Positions 26,603 to 35,962 are shown, numbered from the stretch's first letter. The stretch is DNA of 64,000 nt from Bacillus nitratireducens (GCF_001884135.1 NZ_MAOC01000004.1:1-64000), one strand, 5' to 3'. Numbers and translations are program-made. Notes: a model not told the origin generated them from the letters alone.

Positions 26603-27748
26603 ATGATGAGAGTCGCCATATTTACCGATACATTTACACCACAAGTCAACGGTGTGGCGAAAACTTTGGAACGTTTAACTAAATATTTTCAAAAAGAAAA
26701 TATCGCCTATTCTGTTTTTGCCCCTCAGCATACGGCTGAAGATAATTTCGTAGCGAATGTAAATAAAATGAGAAGTATCCCGTTAACAATATTATATCCA
26801 GAATGTCGCCTTGCCTTTCCTACTCCGCGCATTAAACGGGAACTTCTTGCCTTTAAACCCGATATCATTCATATTGCTACGCCTTTCAATATGGGACTTT
26901 GTGGGTTATATTATGCAAAAAAGTTAAATATCCCGGTTGTCGGTTCTTATCATACTGATTTCGATGCTTATTTACGCTATTACAAAATCGAATTTCTCTC
27001 CAATATGCTATGGAACTATTTAAAGTGGTTTCATAGTCATATGCAAAAAAACTTTGTGCCTTCTCCTGAAACATTACATCAATTAAAGAAGAAAGGATTT
27101 CAACAGCTCTATATTTGGGGACGTGGTGTAGATTGTACTCTCTTTCATCCAACTTACAATAAAGACCTATTCCGAAAAAAATATAATATTACAGCGAAAT
27201 ATATTCTTTCCTACGTCGGGCGCCTTGCTCCTGAAAAAGATATCGACACTCTTCAAACACTTATTCAAACGACGAACAAAGAACGTGACGATATTCATTG
27301 GCTCATCGCTGGAGATGGTCCTCTCGCAAAGGGCCTACATGAAAATGTCCCAAAAACAAATATAACTTTTACTGGATATTTACAAGGCGCGAATTTAGCT
27401 GAGGCCTATGCTTCCTCCGATCTAATGGTATTTCCATCTGCTACTGAAACATTTGGGAACGTCGTACTGGAGTCACTCGCATGTGGTACACCTGTTATTG
27501 GTGCAAATAGTGGCGGGGTTAAAAATATTATTATAGATGAAAAAACCGGATTTCTATGTGAACCAAAAAATGAGGATTCATTTTTATCATCTATTTATTC
27601 TTTATTAAATAATGAAGAAAAATTAAAACAAATGGGAGTTGCCGCCTCTTCTTATGCGAAATCACAAAGTTGGGATGAAATCTTTCATAGTTTATTTAAC
27701 CAGTATGAAGAAGCTCTTCACCAAAACGAAGCAGAACTATTGGCTTAA
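26603..27748 (+). CDS. GT4-family glycosyltransferase
   Basis: A 381-residue GT-B glycosyltransferase. The N-terminal opening RVAIFTDTFTPQVNGVAKTL is typical of the GT4 mannosyl/glucosyl-diacylglycerol synthase subgroup, and GSYHTDFDAYLRYY marks the acceptor domain. The C-terminal donor site reads SYVGRLAPEKDIDT (about 203-216) and PSATETFGNVVLESLACGTP (about 277-296, EX7E motif). It is likely to glycosylate a membrane lipid, in line with the PAP2 gene before it. The start has tandem ATGs at 26603/26606 behind AAGGAG. Donor and acceptor are inferred only at family level. Confidence 0.9.
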   Translation: MMRVAIFTDTFTPQVNGVAKTLERLTKYFQKENIAYSVFAPQHTAEDNFVANVNKMRSIPLTILYPECRLAFPTPRIKRELLAFKPDIIHIATPFNMGLCGLYYAKKLNIPVVGSYHTDFDAYLRYYKIEFLSNMLWNYLKWFHSHMQKNFVPSPETLHQLKKKGFQQLYIWGRGVDCTLFHPTYNKDLFRKKYNITAKYILSYVGRLAPEKDIDTLQTLIQTTNKERDDIHWLIAGDGPLAKGLHENVPKTNITFTGYLQGANLAEAYASSDLMVFPSATETFGNVVLESLACGTPVIGANSGGVKNIIIDEKTGFLCEPKNEDSFLSSIYSLLNNEEKLKQMGVAASSYAKSQSWDEIFHSLFNQYEEALHQNEAELLA

Positions 27749-27757
27749 CACTTAAAT

Positions 27758-27790
27758 AAACTCCCTGCAATGAAAGACAGGGAGTTTATT
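27758..27790 (+). terminator. Terminator of the PAP2/GT4 operon
   Basis: Stem aaactccctg / cagggagttt, loop caatgaaaga. Confidence 0.85.
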
Positions 27791-28021
27791 ACACAATTAT
27801 AAATTTTAGTCTAATAAATGGTACACAAGGTGAAGCATAACCTTATTTCTGTATTAATTATAACAGAATCATACATAACTAAACAGACTTGTAATAAAAA
27901 CCCATAAAAATTAATATATGGTTATACAGTATTTTTACTGTATAACGATTTTAAGAGATTCCCCTTAAAATCTACTTACTCACATACCTGTATACAGCAA
28001 TTGTTCCCCAATTTCTGTATA
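27791..28021. other. Intergenic gap with two hairpins
   Basis: Perfect inverted repeat gttatacagta-tttt-tactgtataac at 27918-27943, closely followed by gattttaag / cttaaaatc (27948-27973). No ribosome site or frame of note. The hairpins could be an operator or RNA structure; no assignment is possible. Confidence 0.45.
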
Positions 28022-28052
28022 TCAAAAAAACCTTTCATTCATTTGAAAGGTC
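28022..28052 (-). terminator. Terminator of moaB-mobA
   Basis: Minus strand acctttca / tgaaaggt followed by seven T; the stem includes the mobA stop codon. Confidence 0.8.
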
Positions 28053-28634
28053 TTTTTGAGCCTGCACATATTCTTCTTTCGTATTCACGTTTATAAACCA
28101 ATCTGCATTCGCTTGTACATCTTCACCAGCAATATATTTCACATTACATTGTGATAAAAGCTGGCCCATACTTCTTTTTTCGTCTTGAAGCAAAGCATAA
28201 ATTTTTTCTTTCACACGGTTATGATACGCTGCAAGTAACGGTTGTTTTCTTCCATTAATAATAGGGACAACCGCATCATATTCATCGCTCGTTTGCTCTA
28301 GTAAAATGGTAAACCATTCATGCGAAACATTTGGCACATCGCAAGGCATAATAGCATACCAATCTGCTTCTATATATTCCATTCCTGATACAATTCCAGC
28401 AAGTGGTCCATTTCCTTTATAATGCGGAATATCTTCTATAACAGGAACTTGTACGAATTGCTCTACTCGCTCTTTTATATCGGAGTGACTAATGACTACA
28501 ACTTCTTGCAACGCAGTTGTCATCACTTTCACAATATGCTCAACGAAAGTAGTCCCCTTCCAAATCGCTAACGCTTTCGGCTCACCAAATCTACTCGACA
28601 TACCGCCTGCTAATACAATTCCTGCAATTTTCAT
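28035..28634 (-). CDS. mobA: Molybdenum cofactor guanylyltransferase MobA
   Basis: A 199-residue nucleotidyltransferase. The signature [15 protein letters not shown] (about residues 8-22) holds the GTP-binding glycine loop and lysine, and [14 protein letters not shown] and MPCDVPNVS follow (the latter carries the metal-binding Asp). It links GMP to molybdopterin for bis-MGD enzymes. It overlaps the moaB gene by four bases (ATGA), so the pair is coupled. RBS lies inside moaB. Confidence 0.93.
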   Translation of the reverse strand: MKIAGIVLAGGMSSRFGEPKALAIWKGTTFVEHIVKVMTTALQEVVVISHSDIKERVEQFVQVPVIEDIPHYKGNGPLAGIVSGMEYIEADWYAIMPCDVPNVSHEWFTILLEQTSDEYDAVVPIINGRKQPLLAAYHNRVKEKIYALLQDEKRSMGQLLSQCNVKYIAGEDVQANADWFINVNTKEEYVQAQKDLSNE

Positions 28635-29140
28635 TGACGATGCAGCTCAAATGTAATATGACCTAATTCCGGTAAAATTAACTTGTTCATCGCAAGACGA
28701 ACCGCTCCGCTAGACCCTGGCATCGAAAAGACAACTTTGCGCCCAATTGTACCGCCGATCGCTCTACTTAACATTGCGCTGCTTCCGATATCTTCTAAGT
28801 AACTTATCATACGGAATAACTCACCAAAACCAACAATTTCTTTATCTAATAACACTGACACTGCTTCAATCGTTACATCACGTTTCGTAATACCAGTTCC
28901 GCCATTTGTTAGCACGACATCAACATCTTCCCTATGATAACCAGCTAACACTGCTTGCTGAATACTCTCTTTATCATCTTTTACAATTTCATAAGAGGTC
29001 ACTGTATGACCCGCTTCTTTTAATAATTCATGTAATAGTTGTCCGCTCTTGTCCGTCTCTTCTGTACGTGTATCAGAAATCGTCACGATCTTGCAGCGCA
29101 CTTCTTTTGGCGCTTGTTTTTTATGTTCAGTTACACTCAT
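28631..29140 (-). CDS. moaB: Molybdopterin biosynthesis protein MoaB
   Basis: A 169-residue MoaB/Mog-family protein for molybdopterin adenylylation. Motifs: [18 protein letters not shown] (about 19-36), [17 protein letters not shown] (about 77-93) and [14 protein letters not shown] (about 136-149). The ATG at 29140 is preceded by GAAAGGAAAG. First gene of a two-gene unit with mobA. No other moa genes are in the window. Confidence 0.93.
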   Translation of the reverse strand: MSVTEHKKQAPKEVRCKIVTISDTRTEETDKSGQLLHELLKEAGHTVTSYEIVKDDKESIQQAVLAGYHREDVDVVLTNGGTGITKRDVTIEAVSVLLDKEIVGFGELFRMISYLEDIGSSAMLSRAIGGTIGRKVVFSMPGSSGAVRLAMNKLILPELGHITFELHRQ

Positions 29141-29407
29141 TTTTCATCTTTCCTTTCTTAAAAGCTTTTCTTCATTTTATCATACATACCTTTACACAAT
29201 TCTGTATGAAGCCACCAATACGTCATGATACAATATAAGTATGAACACCCACAAAAAGGAATTTAAATAGGCATACTATTTCCATTTCTTATACTCCTAG
29301 CTTTCACATCATTAGCTACTATTTATCTCTTCTTATGTTCTCTACATAATAGGTTTAAGCTTAGTTTTAAAATTTACAATACAAAACAATTCGGAGGTTC
29401 ACATACT

Positions 29408-29587
29408 ATGGAACTTTATAAAAAATTAACAACAACATTCATCCTCTTATTTGTTGCTTCCATCACTGTCGGATTTTCCTTAAAAGGCGCGATTCCATAC
29501 GCTACATTAGTGAGTATTATATTCGCAACGCTATTTTTACTGAGCAGTGCTTTTTGCGCAGGAAAAGCGCATCAACTGAAAGGGTGA
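29408..29587 (+). CDS. Small two-helix membrane protein, unknown function
   Basis: A 59-residue protein, MELYKKLTTTFILLFVASIT..., with two predicted membrane segments (about 8-24 and 29-50). The ATG follows a good CGGAGG site. The frame is open for 47 further codons upstream to 29267, encoding another hydrophobic helix, but no ATG, GTG or TTG is there (see findings). Next gene starts seven bases downstream, so they are probably co-transcribed. Confidence 0.65.
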   Translation: MELYKKLTTTFILLFVASITVGFSLKGAIPYATLVSIIFATLFLLSSAFCAGKAHQLKG

Positions 29588-29593
29588 CCGTCT

Positions 29594-29773
29594 ATGTTCC
29601 GTAAGAAACCTCCCCTTTGCAAATCATGCGAAAAGGAAATACAAACGTATGAAAAAGCATGGATTCATATGCCATTTCCGGCAAGTGGTATGACAAACAT
29701 GAGAAAATATATTGAGCTAGACGGCGAAGTTTATTGCAGTTCCTGCATCCAAATAGCAAATAAAACCAAATAA
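29594..29773 (+). CDS. Small zinc-ribbon-like protein with two CxxC motifs
   Basis: A 59-residue protein, MFRKKPPLCKSCEKEI..., with CKSC (residues 9-12) and CSSC (48-51), which together could bind one zinc. The middle, HMPFPASGMTNMRKYIELD, is conserved-looking but unfamiliar. RBS GGGTGA is at the end of the preceding gene. Function unknown. A bidirectional terminator with metK follows at once. Confidence 0.7.
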   Translation: MFRKKPPLCKSCEKEIQTYEKAWIHMPFPASGMTNMRKYIELDGEVYCSSCIQIANKTK

Positions 29774-29809
29774 AAAAAGCTTTGCGCACACAGCGCAAAG
29801 CTTTTTTTC
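29773..29809. terminator. Bidirectional terminator between the zinc-ribbon gene and metK
   Basis: Stem aaagctttgcgc / gcgcaaagcttt, loop acaca, with A and T runs. Confidence 0.9.
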
Positions 29810-29814
29810 ATATA

Positions 29815-31014
29815 TTATAGACCAGCTTGCTCTTTTAAAGTAGCTGCTTTGTCTGTACGTTCCCATGTAAGATCTACATCAGTACGTCCGAAGTGGCCGT
29901 AAGCTGCTGTTTGTTTGTAAATTGGGCGACGTAAGTCTAGCATTTTAATAATACCAGCTGGGCGAAGATCGAAGTTGTTACGAACTAGTTCTACTAGTAC
30001 GTCTTCAGATACTTTACCAGTGCCAAATGTATCAACTGAAATTGATACTGGTTGCGCTACGCCGATTGCGTATGCAAGTTGTACTTCTGCTTTGTCAGCA
30101 AGACCAGCTGCTACGATATTTTTCGCAACATAACGAGCTGCATATGCTGCTGAACGGTCAACTTTCGTTGCATCTTTACCAGAGAATGCACCGCCACCGT
30201 GGCGAGCGTATCCACCGTAAGTATCAACGATGATTTTACGTCCTGTTAAACCAGCATCACCTTGTGGTCCACCGATTACGAAGCGGCCAGTTGGGTTAAT
30301 GAAGAATTTCGTTTCTCCATCCATTAATTCTGCTGGAACTACAGCTTTAATTACATGCTCTTTTAAATCGCGATCGATTTCTTCCCATGTAACATCTGGA
30401 TGATGCTGTGTAGAAATTACAATTGTATCTACACGTACAGGTTTACCATTTTCATCATACTCAACTGTAACTTGCGTTTTTCCATCCGGACGTAAGTATG
30501 ATAATGTGTCATCTTTACGTACTTCAGTTAAACGACGAGCTAATTTGTGAGCAAGCGAGATTGGAAGTGGCATTAATTCTTGTGTTTCATTACATGCAAA
30601 ACCAAACATTAAACCTTGGTCTCCTGCACCAATTGCCTCAATCTCAGCGTCAGTCATTTGACCTTCGCGTGCTTCTAGCGCTTGGTCAACACCCATAGCG
30701 ATGTCAGCAGATTGCTCATCGATAGATGTTAAAACTGCACAAGTTTCTGCATCGAATCCGTATTTTGCACGTGTGTAACCAATGCCTTGAATTGTTTCAC
30801 GAACGATTTTCGGAATGTCTACGTAAGTAGAAGTCGTAATCTCCCCCGCTACCAATACTAAACCAGTTGTTACAGTTGTTTCACAAGCTACACGTGCATT
30901 TGCGTCTTTTGATAAGATCGCATCTAAAATTGAATCAGAAATTTGGTCACAAATTTTATCTGGATGTCCTTCAGTTACAGACTCAGATGTGAACAGATGA
31001 CGTTTTTTTGTCAT
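29815..31014 (-). CDS. metK: S-adenosylmethionine synthetase
   Basis: A 399-residue methionine adenosyltransferase making SAM from methionine and ATP. Signatures: [12 protein letters not shown] (about 16-27), [10 protein letters not shown] (about 119-128) and the P-loop-like GGGAFSGKD (about 262-270) followed by [10 protein letters not shown]. It is preceded by a SAM-I riboswitch and terminator, giving feedback control by SAM. RBS AGGGAGG precedes ATG at 31014. Length is normal. Confidence 0.98.
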   Translation of the reverse strand: MTKKRHLFTSESVTEGHPDKICDQISDSILDAILSKDANARVACETTVTTGLVLVAGEITTSTYVDIPKIVRETIQGIGYTRAKYGFDAETCAVLTSIDEQSADIAMGVDQALEAREGQMTDAEIEAIGAGDQGLMFGFACNETQELMPLPISLAHKLARRLTEVRKDDTLSYLRPDGKTQVTVEYDENGKPVRVDTIVISTQHHPDVTWEEIDRDLKEHVIKAVVPAELMDGETKFFINPTGRFVIGGPQGDAGLTGRKIIVDTYGGYARHGGGAFSGKDATKVDRSAAYAARYVAKNIVAAGLADKAEVQLAYAIGVAQPVSISVDTFGTGKVSEDVLVELVRNNFDLRPAGIIKMLDLRRPIYKQTAAYGHFGRTDVDLTWERTDKAATLKEQAGL

Positions 31015-31111
31015 GTGGTAAACCTCCCTACAGTAATTGTATATATTGTACGGAACTCATCCTTAATTTGCCACAAACTGCGACATACATTTATTCTCCC
31101 ACACAAGCATA

Positions 31112-31150
31112 CAGAAAAACCTTTCCTACTTAATATAGAGGAAAGGTTTA
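31112..31150 (-). terminator. SAM riboswitch expression-platform terminator
   Basis: Minus strand aaacctttcct / aggaaaggttt followed by tttct, 30 bases after the aptamer. Confidence 0.9.
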
Positions 31151-31183
31151 ATTTGCTACTTGCATACTGCTTTTTGCCCTTTG

Positions 31184-31305
31184 CTCTTATCGTTCGAGAC
31201 CATTAGCCTCGCACAGGTTTTAGCACCTATTCACCTGTATTTACCACTACAAGTGAGGTTGCTGGGCTTCATCGGGCCTGTCCCTCCGCCAGCTCGGGAT
31301 AAGAG
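31184..31305 (-). promoter_or_regulatory. SAM-I (S-box) riboswitch aptamer of metK
   Basis: P1 strands CTCTTATC (31305-31298) and GATAAGAG (31191-31184) enclose the conserved S-box core: GGAGGGAC, GGCCCGATGAAGCCCAGCAACC in its usual place (quoted by parts: GATGAAGCCC and AGCAACC), and CGAGGCTAATGG. SAM binding promotes the downstream terminator and shuts off metK. Confidence 0.96.
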
Positions 31306-31322
31306 AGTATCCGTCCCAACCT

Positions 31323-31351
31323 ATACTAAAGAAATGATATTCATTTGTCAA
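31323..31351 (-). promoter_or_regulatory. Sigma-A promoter of metK
   Basis: Minus strand TTGACA (31351-31346), 17-base spacer, TAGTAT (31328-31323), placing the start about ten bases before the aptamer. Confidence 0.75.
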
Positions 31352-31439
31352 TTAATATTCACATTTTCCTGAAAGTTTTTCTCAATACGTATAGAATGAA
31401 ATATTAATAAGGAACTAATACATTCACACAAACAAAAAT

Positions 31440-31533
31440 AAATAAATAGTATACATTATTTATATAATTGTGTTATACTCTTGATGGGGATTACGAGAAA
31501 TATTTCATTAAATGAAAAGGATGGTATATAAAT
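31440..31533 (+). promoter_or_regulatory. pckA promoter/leader region
   Basis: A -10-like TATACT is at 31475-31480 with no good -35, which suggests a regulated promoter (in B. subtilis pckA is repressed by CcpN under glycolytic conditions). A ribosome site AAAAGGAT lies before the ATG at 31534. No operator was identified with certainty. Confidence 0.4.
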
Positions 31534-33120
31534 ATGAGTACTGTGAATGTCCAAATTGGTTTACATGAATTATTGAACGGAAGCAATGCACAGATTCAAC
31601 TAAGTGTTCCGCAATTAGTGGAAAAAGTATTAATGCGAAATGAAGGGAAATTAACTTCTACTGGTGCCGTTTCTGCTTCAACAGGAAAATACACAGGACG
31701 TTCTCCTAAAGATAAATTTATTGTGAAGGAAGCATCGGTTGCCGACAAAATTGCTTGGGGAGCTGTGAACCAACCGATTTCTGAAGAACATTTTAATAAA
31801 TTATATACAAAAGTTTTAGAATACTTAAAAGAAAAAGAAGAGTTATTCGTCTTCAAAGGATTTGCTGGCGCTGACCGCAACTATCGCCTACCAATTCAAG
31901 TTGTTAACGAATACGCATGGCATAATTTGTTCGTACATCAATTATTTATTCGTCCAACTGAAGAAGAATTAACAACTCATGAATCAGAGTTTACAATTGT
32001 TTCTGCACCGAACTTTAAAGCAGATCCAGTAATTGACGGTACAAACTCTGAAGCATTCATTATGGTTTCATTCGAAAAACGTATCGTACTAATTGGTGGT
32101 ACAGAATACGCTGGAGAAATGAAAAAATCAATCTTCTCTATTATGAACTTCTTACTACCAGAACAAGACATTCTTTCTATGCATTGCTCTGCAAACGTAG
32201 GTGAAGAAGGCGACGTAGCACTATTCTTCGGTTTATCTGGAACAGGTAAAACAACATTATCCGCTGATCCAAACCGTAAATTAATCGGTGATGATGAGCA
32301 CGGTTGGTCTGATAACGGCGTATTCAATATTGAAGGCGGTTGCTACGCGAAATGTGTAAACCTTTCTCATGAGAAAGAACCACAAATCTTCGATGCAATC
32401 AAATTCGGTTCAGTTTTAGAAAACGTTGTCATTGATGGTCAAACACGCATCGCTGACTATAACGATACTACTTTAACAGAAAATACACGTGCTGCATACC
32501 CTATGCATGCGATTGACAATATCGTACTACCAAGTGTTGCAGGACATCCAAATACAATTATTTTCTTAACTGCTGATGCATCTGGCGTATTGCCTCCAAT
32601 CAGTAAGTTATCAAAAGAGCAAGCTATGTACCATTTCTTAAGCGGTTACACTAGCAAACTAGCAGGAACAGAGCGCGGCGTTACATCTCCGCAAGCTACA
32701 TTCTCAACTTGCTTTGGTTCACCGTTCTTACCACTTGATGCATCTCGCTATGCTGAAATGCTTGGTGAAAAAATCGAGAAACATGATGCGAAAGTATTCT
32801 TAGTAAACACTGGCTGGACTGGTGGCGAATACGGCGTTGGTAAACGTATGAACTTAGGTTATACTCGCGCAATGATTCAAGCAGCATTAAGCGGCGAACT
32901 TGCAAAAGCTGAAACTGCGAAACACGACATCTTCGGTCTTGAAGTTCCACTTCACGTACCAGGTGTACCTGACGAAGTATTGATGCCTGAACAAACTTGG
33001 GCTGATAAAGATGCTTACAAAGTGAAAGCAATTGAGCTTGCAAACGAATTCAAAGCAAACTTCAAAAAGTTTGATAGCGTTTCTGAAGATATTATTAACT
33101 TAGGCGGCCCAATCGCTTAA
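31534..33120 (+). CDS. pckA: Phosphoenolpyruvate carboxykinase (ATP)
   Basis: A 528-residue ATP-dependent PEP carboxykinase for gluconeogenesis. Kinase-1a motif [11 protein letters not shown] (about 233-243), kinase-2 motif LIGDDEHGW (about 250-258), and the Arg-containing ENTRAAYP and FTTGxT-type region ([13 protein letters not shown]) are all intact. N-terminal [11 protein letters not shown] is the substrate-binding segment. Divergent from metK across their shared regulatory region. Length is normal for the family. Confidence 0.98.
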   Translation: MSTVNVQIGLHELLNGSNAQIQLSVPQLVEKVLMRNEGKLTSTGAVSASTGKYTGRSPKDKFIVKEASVADKIAWGAVNQPISEEHFNKLYTKVLEYLKEKEELFVFKGFAGADRNYRLPIQVVNEYAWHNLFVHQLFIRPTEEELTTHESEFTIVSAPNFKADPVIDGTNSEAFIMVSFEKRIVLIGGTEYAGEMKKSIFSIMNFLLPEQDILSMHCSANVGEEGDVALFFGLSGTGKTTLSADPNRKLIGDDEHGWSDNGVFNIEGGCYAKCVNLSHEKEPQIFDAIKFGSVLENVVIDGQTRIADYNDTTLTENTRAAYPMHAIDNIVLPSVAGHPNTIIFLTADASGVLPPISKLSKEQAMYHFLSGYTSKLAGTERGVTSPQATFSTCFGSPFLPLDASRYAEMLGEKIEKHDAKVFLVNTGWTGGEYGVGKRMNLGYTRAMIQAALSGELAKAETAKHDIFGLEVPLHVPGVPDEVLMPEQTWADKDAYKVKAIELANEFKANFKKFDSVSEDIINLGGPIA

Positions 33121-33161
33121 GTATAAACTTTCTGTTGGAATAACCCTTTTACTCATATGAA

Positions 33162-33237
33162 TAAGTGTCGTGTAACCGTAAAGTTCCGCGTACTCACCGA
33201 CAAAACCCAATGCGGCTTAACGGTTACACACACTTAC
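33162..33237. repeat. Long imperfect inverted repeat after pckA
   Basis: Left arm taagtgtcgtgtaaccgt and right arm acggttacacacactta pair with one mismatch and one bulge, and the helix extends through aag..ccgc / gcggctt. The loop is about 22 bases. It lies between the pckA stop and the pckA terminator, so it is probably in the mRNA 3' end. Confidence 0.65.
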
Positions 33238-33238
33238 A

Positions 33239-33279
33239 TAAAAAAGAAGCTTACGTGAAAAACGTGAGCTTCTTTCTAT
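33239..33279 (+). terminator. Terminator of pckA
   Basis: Stem agaagcttacg / cgtgagcttct, loop tgaaaaa, with a following tttctat. Confidence 0.85.
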
Positions 33280-33297
33280 ATATTATTTAATTTATCC

Positions 33298-33432
33298 ACG
33301 TACAAATCACGGCTTCAAACACATAAACTCTTTTTCCACTTACTACATCGCTCTGGTTTCACATCGTATGGGAGCAAAAAAAGCCCTAACCGCTTCTACC
33401 AACAGCTAGATCCTCTTTTCTATCTAAAAAAG
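33298..33432. repeat. Duplicated non-coding element, copy 1
   Basis: Aligns with 33473-33594 in the same orientation at roughly 80 percent by eye, with one 12-base gap. Shared blocks include cataaactctttt, ctggtttcaca, ccgcttcta and atctaaaaaag. Minus-strand remnants such as KPERCSKWKK are interrupted by stops and frameshifts. Confidence 0.65.
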
Positions 33433-33472
33433 TTCCAAACCTAATTTTCAATTTATATACTCAGATTTTCAT

Positions 33473-33594
33473 ACATACAAACCACAGCTTCGAATACATA
33501 AACTCTTTTCCATTCTGGTTTCACACCGCACTGGAACAAAAAAGGCCCTGACCGCTTCTATCCATCGCCGGATCCTCTGTTCCATCTAAAAAAG
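33473..33594. repeat. Duplicated non-coding element, copy 2
   Basis: Second copy of the element at 33298-33432. On the minus strand its remnants read KPEWKRVYVFEAVVC in one frame and RRWIEAVRAFFVPVRCE in another, so any coding sense is broken. It abuts the end of the AtpI-like gene. Confidence 0.65.
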
Positions 33595-33602
33595 AAGCTC
33601 TT

Positions 33603-33986
33603 TTAACTCTTTGTTAATTCTTCCTCATCTTTCATACTATAGTAGCCTAAATTCACAACGATTAAGAAATAACCACCCAGAATCCCTACTGCAAATGCCC
33701 ACATAACCATGTGGTGCTCAATTTCGTACATAATAATAGCACCCAAAATAGCAGCTGCAAAACGATTAAACATGCCGAGCGTCGGCGCTTTCGTCTTCTT
33801 TACGAGACTATCTCCAAGCTTTTCAATCCGTCTCCCTAAAAGCCAAACACAGTACATACTTACAATAAGTCCAATTCCAGCACCTAGAAAATGTGCTGAA
33901 AACGGTGTTAACATCCAGCCTAATAACAGAATACCTAGTAGATAATACGATTGAATTTTAAACGATCTTAATGACATACTAATCAT
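33603..33986 (-). CDS. ATP synthase protein I-like membrane protein
   Basis: A 127-residue protein with four predicted membrane helices, resembling the AtpI (ATP synthase subunit I) family in length and layout. The charged loop GRRIEKLGDSLVKKTKAPTLGMFNR fits between helices 2 and 3. No atp genes are near, so it would be a paralogue away from the atp operon; AtpI proteins assist c-ring assembly or Mg uptake, but a role here is inferred only. ATG at 33986 follows GAGGGG. Confidence 0.7.
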   Translation of the reverse strand: MISMSLRSFKIQSYYLLGILLLGWMLTPFSAHFLGAGIGLIVSMYCVWLLGRRIEKLGDSLVKKTKAPTLGMFNRFAAAILGAIIMYEIEHHMVMWAFAVGILGGYFLIVVNLGYYSMKDEEELTKS

Positions 33987-34083
33987 GCTGTACCCCTCTT
34001 CAGTAGTTTTTATCTATCCAACAAAAGCTGTATAACTCATTTCTTTCGAGTCCATACTACTTAAAATCCATTTCACTCAAATT

Positions 34084-34118
34084 TAAAAACATAAACAGCA
34101 TGTTTATGTTTTTAAAAT
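34084..34118. repeat. Perfect 16-bp inverted repeat in the gap before 34276
   Basis: tttaaaaacataaaca and its exact complement surround a gca loop. It is AT-rich and lies between divergent promoters; it may be an operator or a terminator-like structure. Confidence 0.55.
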
Positions 34119-34275
34119 GTTTTTAGGAAATAATATTATACAAGATTATTAATATAGAATCCCTCGCAAATGTGACGTTTTTCAAAACATTTTTCGTCCA
34201 ATTATGAAAAAAGTGATATCAATCTATGAACATACGGATATGATGTAATAAGCACATAAATAAAGGGGGCGTCTA

Positions 34276-34497
34276 ATGATTTATTTTTTAATGGCTCTCA
34301 TTCACCTCATTGTCCCTGCACTTATTGGACTTTCCTTATATTGGTACACGAAAAAACATAGTATTTTCTATGCTGTCCTCGGTGTTCTTCTTCCAGGTAT
34401 TATTCTTATTACACTCTTCCGCATTCCATTTTTAAACTTAATTCCACTTATTACTGCTATCGTATTTCTCGTCTTCTTACCAAAAATAAAAAAATAG
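34276..34497 (+). CDS. Small membrane protein, unknown function
   Basis: A 73-residue hydrophobic protein (MIYFLMALIHLIVPALIGLS...) with three predicted membrane segments and a basic PKIKK tail. ATG follows AAAGGGGGC. Not recognised. It converges on the EamA gene and shares a terminator. Confidence 0.7.
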   Translation: MIYFLMALIHLIVPALIGLSLYWYTKKHSIFYAVLGVLLPGIILITLFRIPFLNLIPLITAIVFLVFLPKIKK

Positions 34498-34534
34498 GAA
34501 AGCAGATCATAGGTGATCTGTTTTCCTATTTTGA
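34490..34534. terminator. Bidirectional terminator
   Basis: Stem aaataggaaa-gcagatca / tgatctg-ttttcctattt with a taggt-like loop; serves the 73-residue gene and the EamA gene, whose stop codon lies in the right arm. Confidence 0.8.
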
Positions 34535-35431
34535 TATAGGTTCCTGTACGGTAGCATGCACTTTTACTTTCTCCGATTTCACAAACCATAGACCGAAGAA
34601 AATAATAATTCCACCGATTATTTGTTGGAACGATACATATTCATTTGCCCATATAGCTGCAAATAAAACAGCTACAAGTGGTGTTATATACATATATACC
34701 ATCGTATGTGACGCCCCAATTTTTTGAACACCAACATACCACATCACTAAACCAAATACTGTTACAAAGAAAATAGAATATAGTAAAGCAAATAGTGTCA
34801 TTCCGTGCGTAATGTGAAATGGCATTACAAATACATGTGGACCACTTAACAATAAGAGCGGAATCGCGCCAACTAGTGCAGACCATGCGGTAACACGTAG
34901 TGCTGAATATTTTTTAATTAATGGCCCTGCTAAAACAGGATAAAGCCCCCAGCATATCGATGTAATTAGCCCAATTCCATTTCCATAAAAAGAACTAATA
35001 AGCGAATGCCCTGCTACTAAAACTAACGCTACACCAAAAAAGGCAATCATTGAACCGATTAACTTTCGAGAAGAAAACTTTTCTTGTTTCAAAAAAATCG
35101 CAAATACAGTTGTAAAAATAGGTGAAATAGAAATGAGTAAAGAGGCATTTGTAGCGGATGTATATTTGACAGTTTCCATAAATAATGTTTGATACAGTAC
35201 AATACCTACAACGCTAACGATGATTAATCTAGGTATATCCTTTCGCTCCATATAAACCGACTTTTCAATAAAAAATGTAAGGAGTAACATAAGCGGTGCC
35301 GCCGATATCATCCGAAGTGCAGTAAACTCAATTGCTGTAAATTCTAAAAGTCCATATTTCGCAATCGTAAAATTAATCCCCCAAATAATAACGACTGCTA
35401 AAATTAACAACTCAATCCCCCATCTTCTCAT
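34526..35431 (-). CDS. DMT-family (EamA) transporter
   Basis: A 301-residue protein with ten predicted helices as two EamA repeats (about 10-135 and 150-285). Conserved bits: WGINFTIAKYGL (helix 1), ATNASLLISISPIFTTVFA and GLVMWYVGVQKIGAS. It likely exports metabolites such as amino acids; substrate unknown. ATG at 35431 follows GGGGGGAT. Confidence 0.9.
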   Translation of the reverse strand: MRRWGIELLILAVVIIWGINFTIAKYGLLEFTAIEFTALRMISAAPLMLLLTFFIEKSVYMERKDIPRLIIVSVVGIVLYQTLFMETVKYTSATNASLLISISPIFTTVFAIFLKQEKFSSRKLIGSMIAFFGVALVLVAGHSLISSFYGNGIGLITSICWGLYPVLAGPLIKKYSALRVTAWSALVGAIPLLLLSGPHVFVMPFHITHGMTLFALLYSIFFVTVFGLVMWYVGVQKIGASHTMVYMYITPLVAVLFAAIWANEYVSFQQIIGGIIIFFGLWFVKSEKVKVHATVQEPISK

Positions 35432-35552
35432 GCGTATCCCCCCCGCAAGTAAAATTATACAGAAAATTCAATCACATGTACATTTCATTATGTGAAAAAA
35501 TCTTTGTATTGTATGAAGCACCTTAATCCATAAACTTATATCCGTGATTCAA

Positions 35553-35575
35553 AAAAGAATATCGACTTACCCGAC
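35553..35575. repeat. Short remnant of dispersed repeat family B
   Basis: gaatatcgacttacccgaca matches gaatatcaacttaccgaca in the copy at 15923-16001. It sits next to a terminator, as the fuller copies do. Confidence 0.35.
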
Positions 35576-35596
35576 ACTGCTAGCACCTTATATAAT

Positions 35597-35637
35597 AAAA
35601 AGGCGGTCCAAAAATATTTTGGAACCACCTTTTCTTT
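35597..35637 (-). terminator. Terminator of the YqkB-like gene
   Basis: Minus strand aaaaggtggttcc / ggaccgcctttt, imperfect, then a T run. Confidence 0.8.
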
Positions 35638-35638
35638 C

Positions 35639-35962
35639 TTACACTCGAACGTGTAACTTCATATTTGGATTATAAAATTGGCTCGGGCTCTTCAGCTGAA
35701 AAGTTCCTCCACCTTCATGCCAATCAACTGTTAACTTATCATCCATAAATACAAGCTTTGTGCGATCTGCAATAAAGTTTAGTACGCTTGATTCGATATC
35801 TACATCGCGCTCATCTTTTTCTGAAACGGCTACTAAATCAATAATCCCACTCATGACACAACCGCAACCTTCATTATCATAAAATAACTTTATATATTTC
35901 GTTTCACTTGGAATCGTATCCATAATCTTTTTATATGCTGCCTCTGTTACAGTAACGTACAT
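35639..35962 (-). CDS. yqkB: HesB/IscA-like protein YqkB
   Basis: A 107-residue protein of the HesB-like (Fe-S biosynthesis domain) family. It carries NEGCGCVMSGIIDL (about residues 31-44) but lacks the C-terminal CxC of true A-type carriers. Starting at the ATG 35962 (MYVTVTEAAYKKI) gives the length of B. subtilis YqkB; the frame continues to an ATG at 36013 that has no ribosome site. Function is not settled. Confidence 0.78.
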   Translation of the reverse strand: MYVTVTEAAYKKIMDTIPSETKYIKLFYDNEGCGCVMSGIIDLVAVSEKDERDVDIESSVLNFIADRTKLVFMDDKLTVDWHEGGGTFQLKSPSQFYNPNMKLHVRV

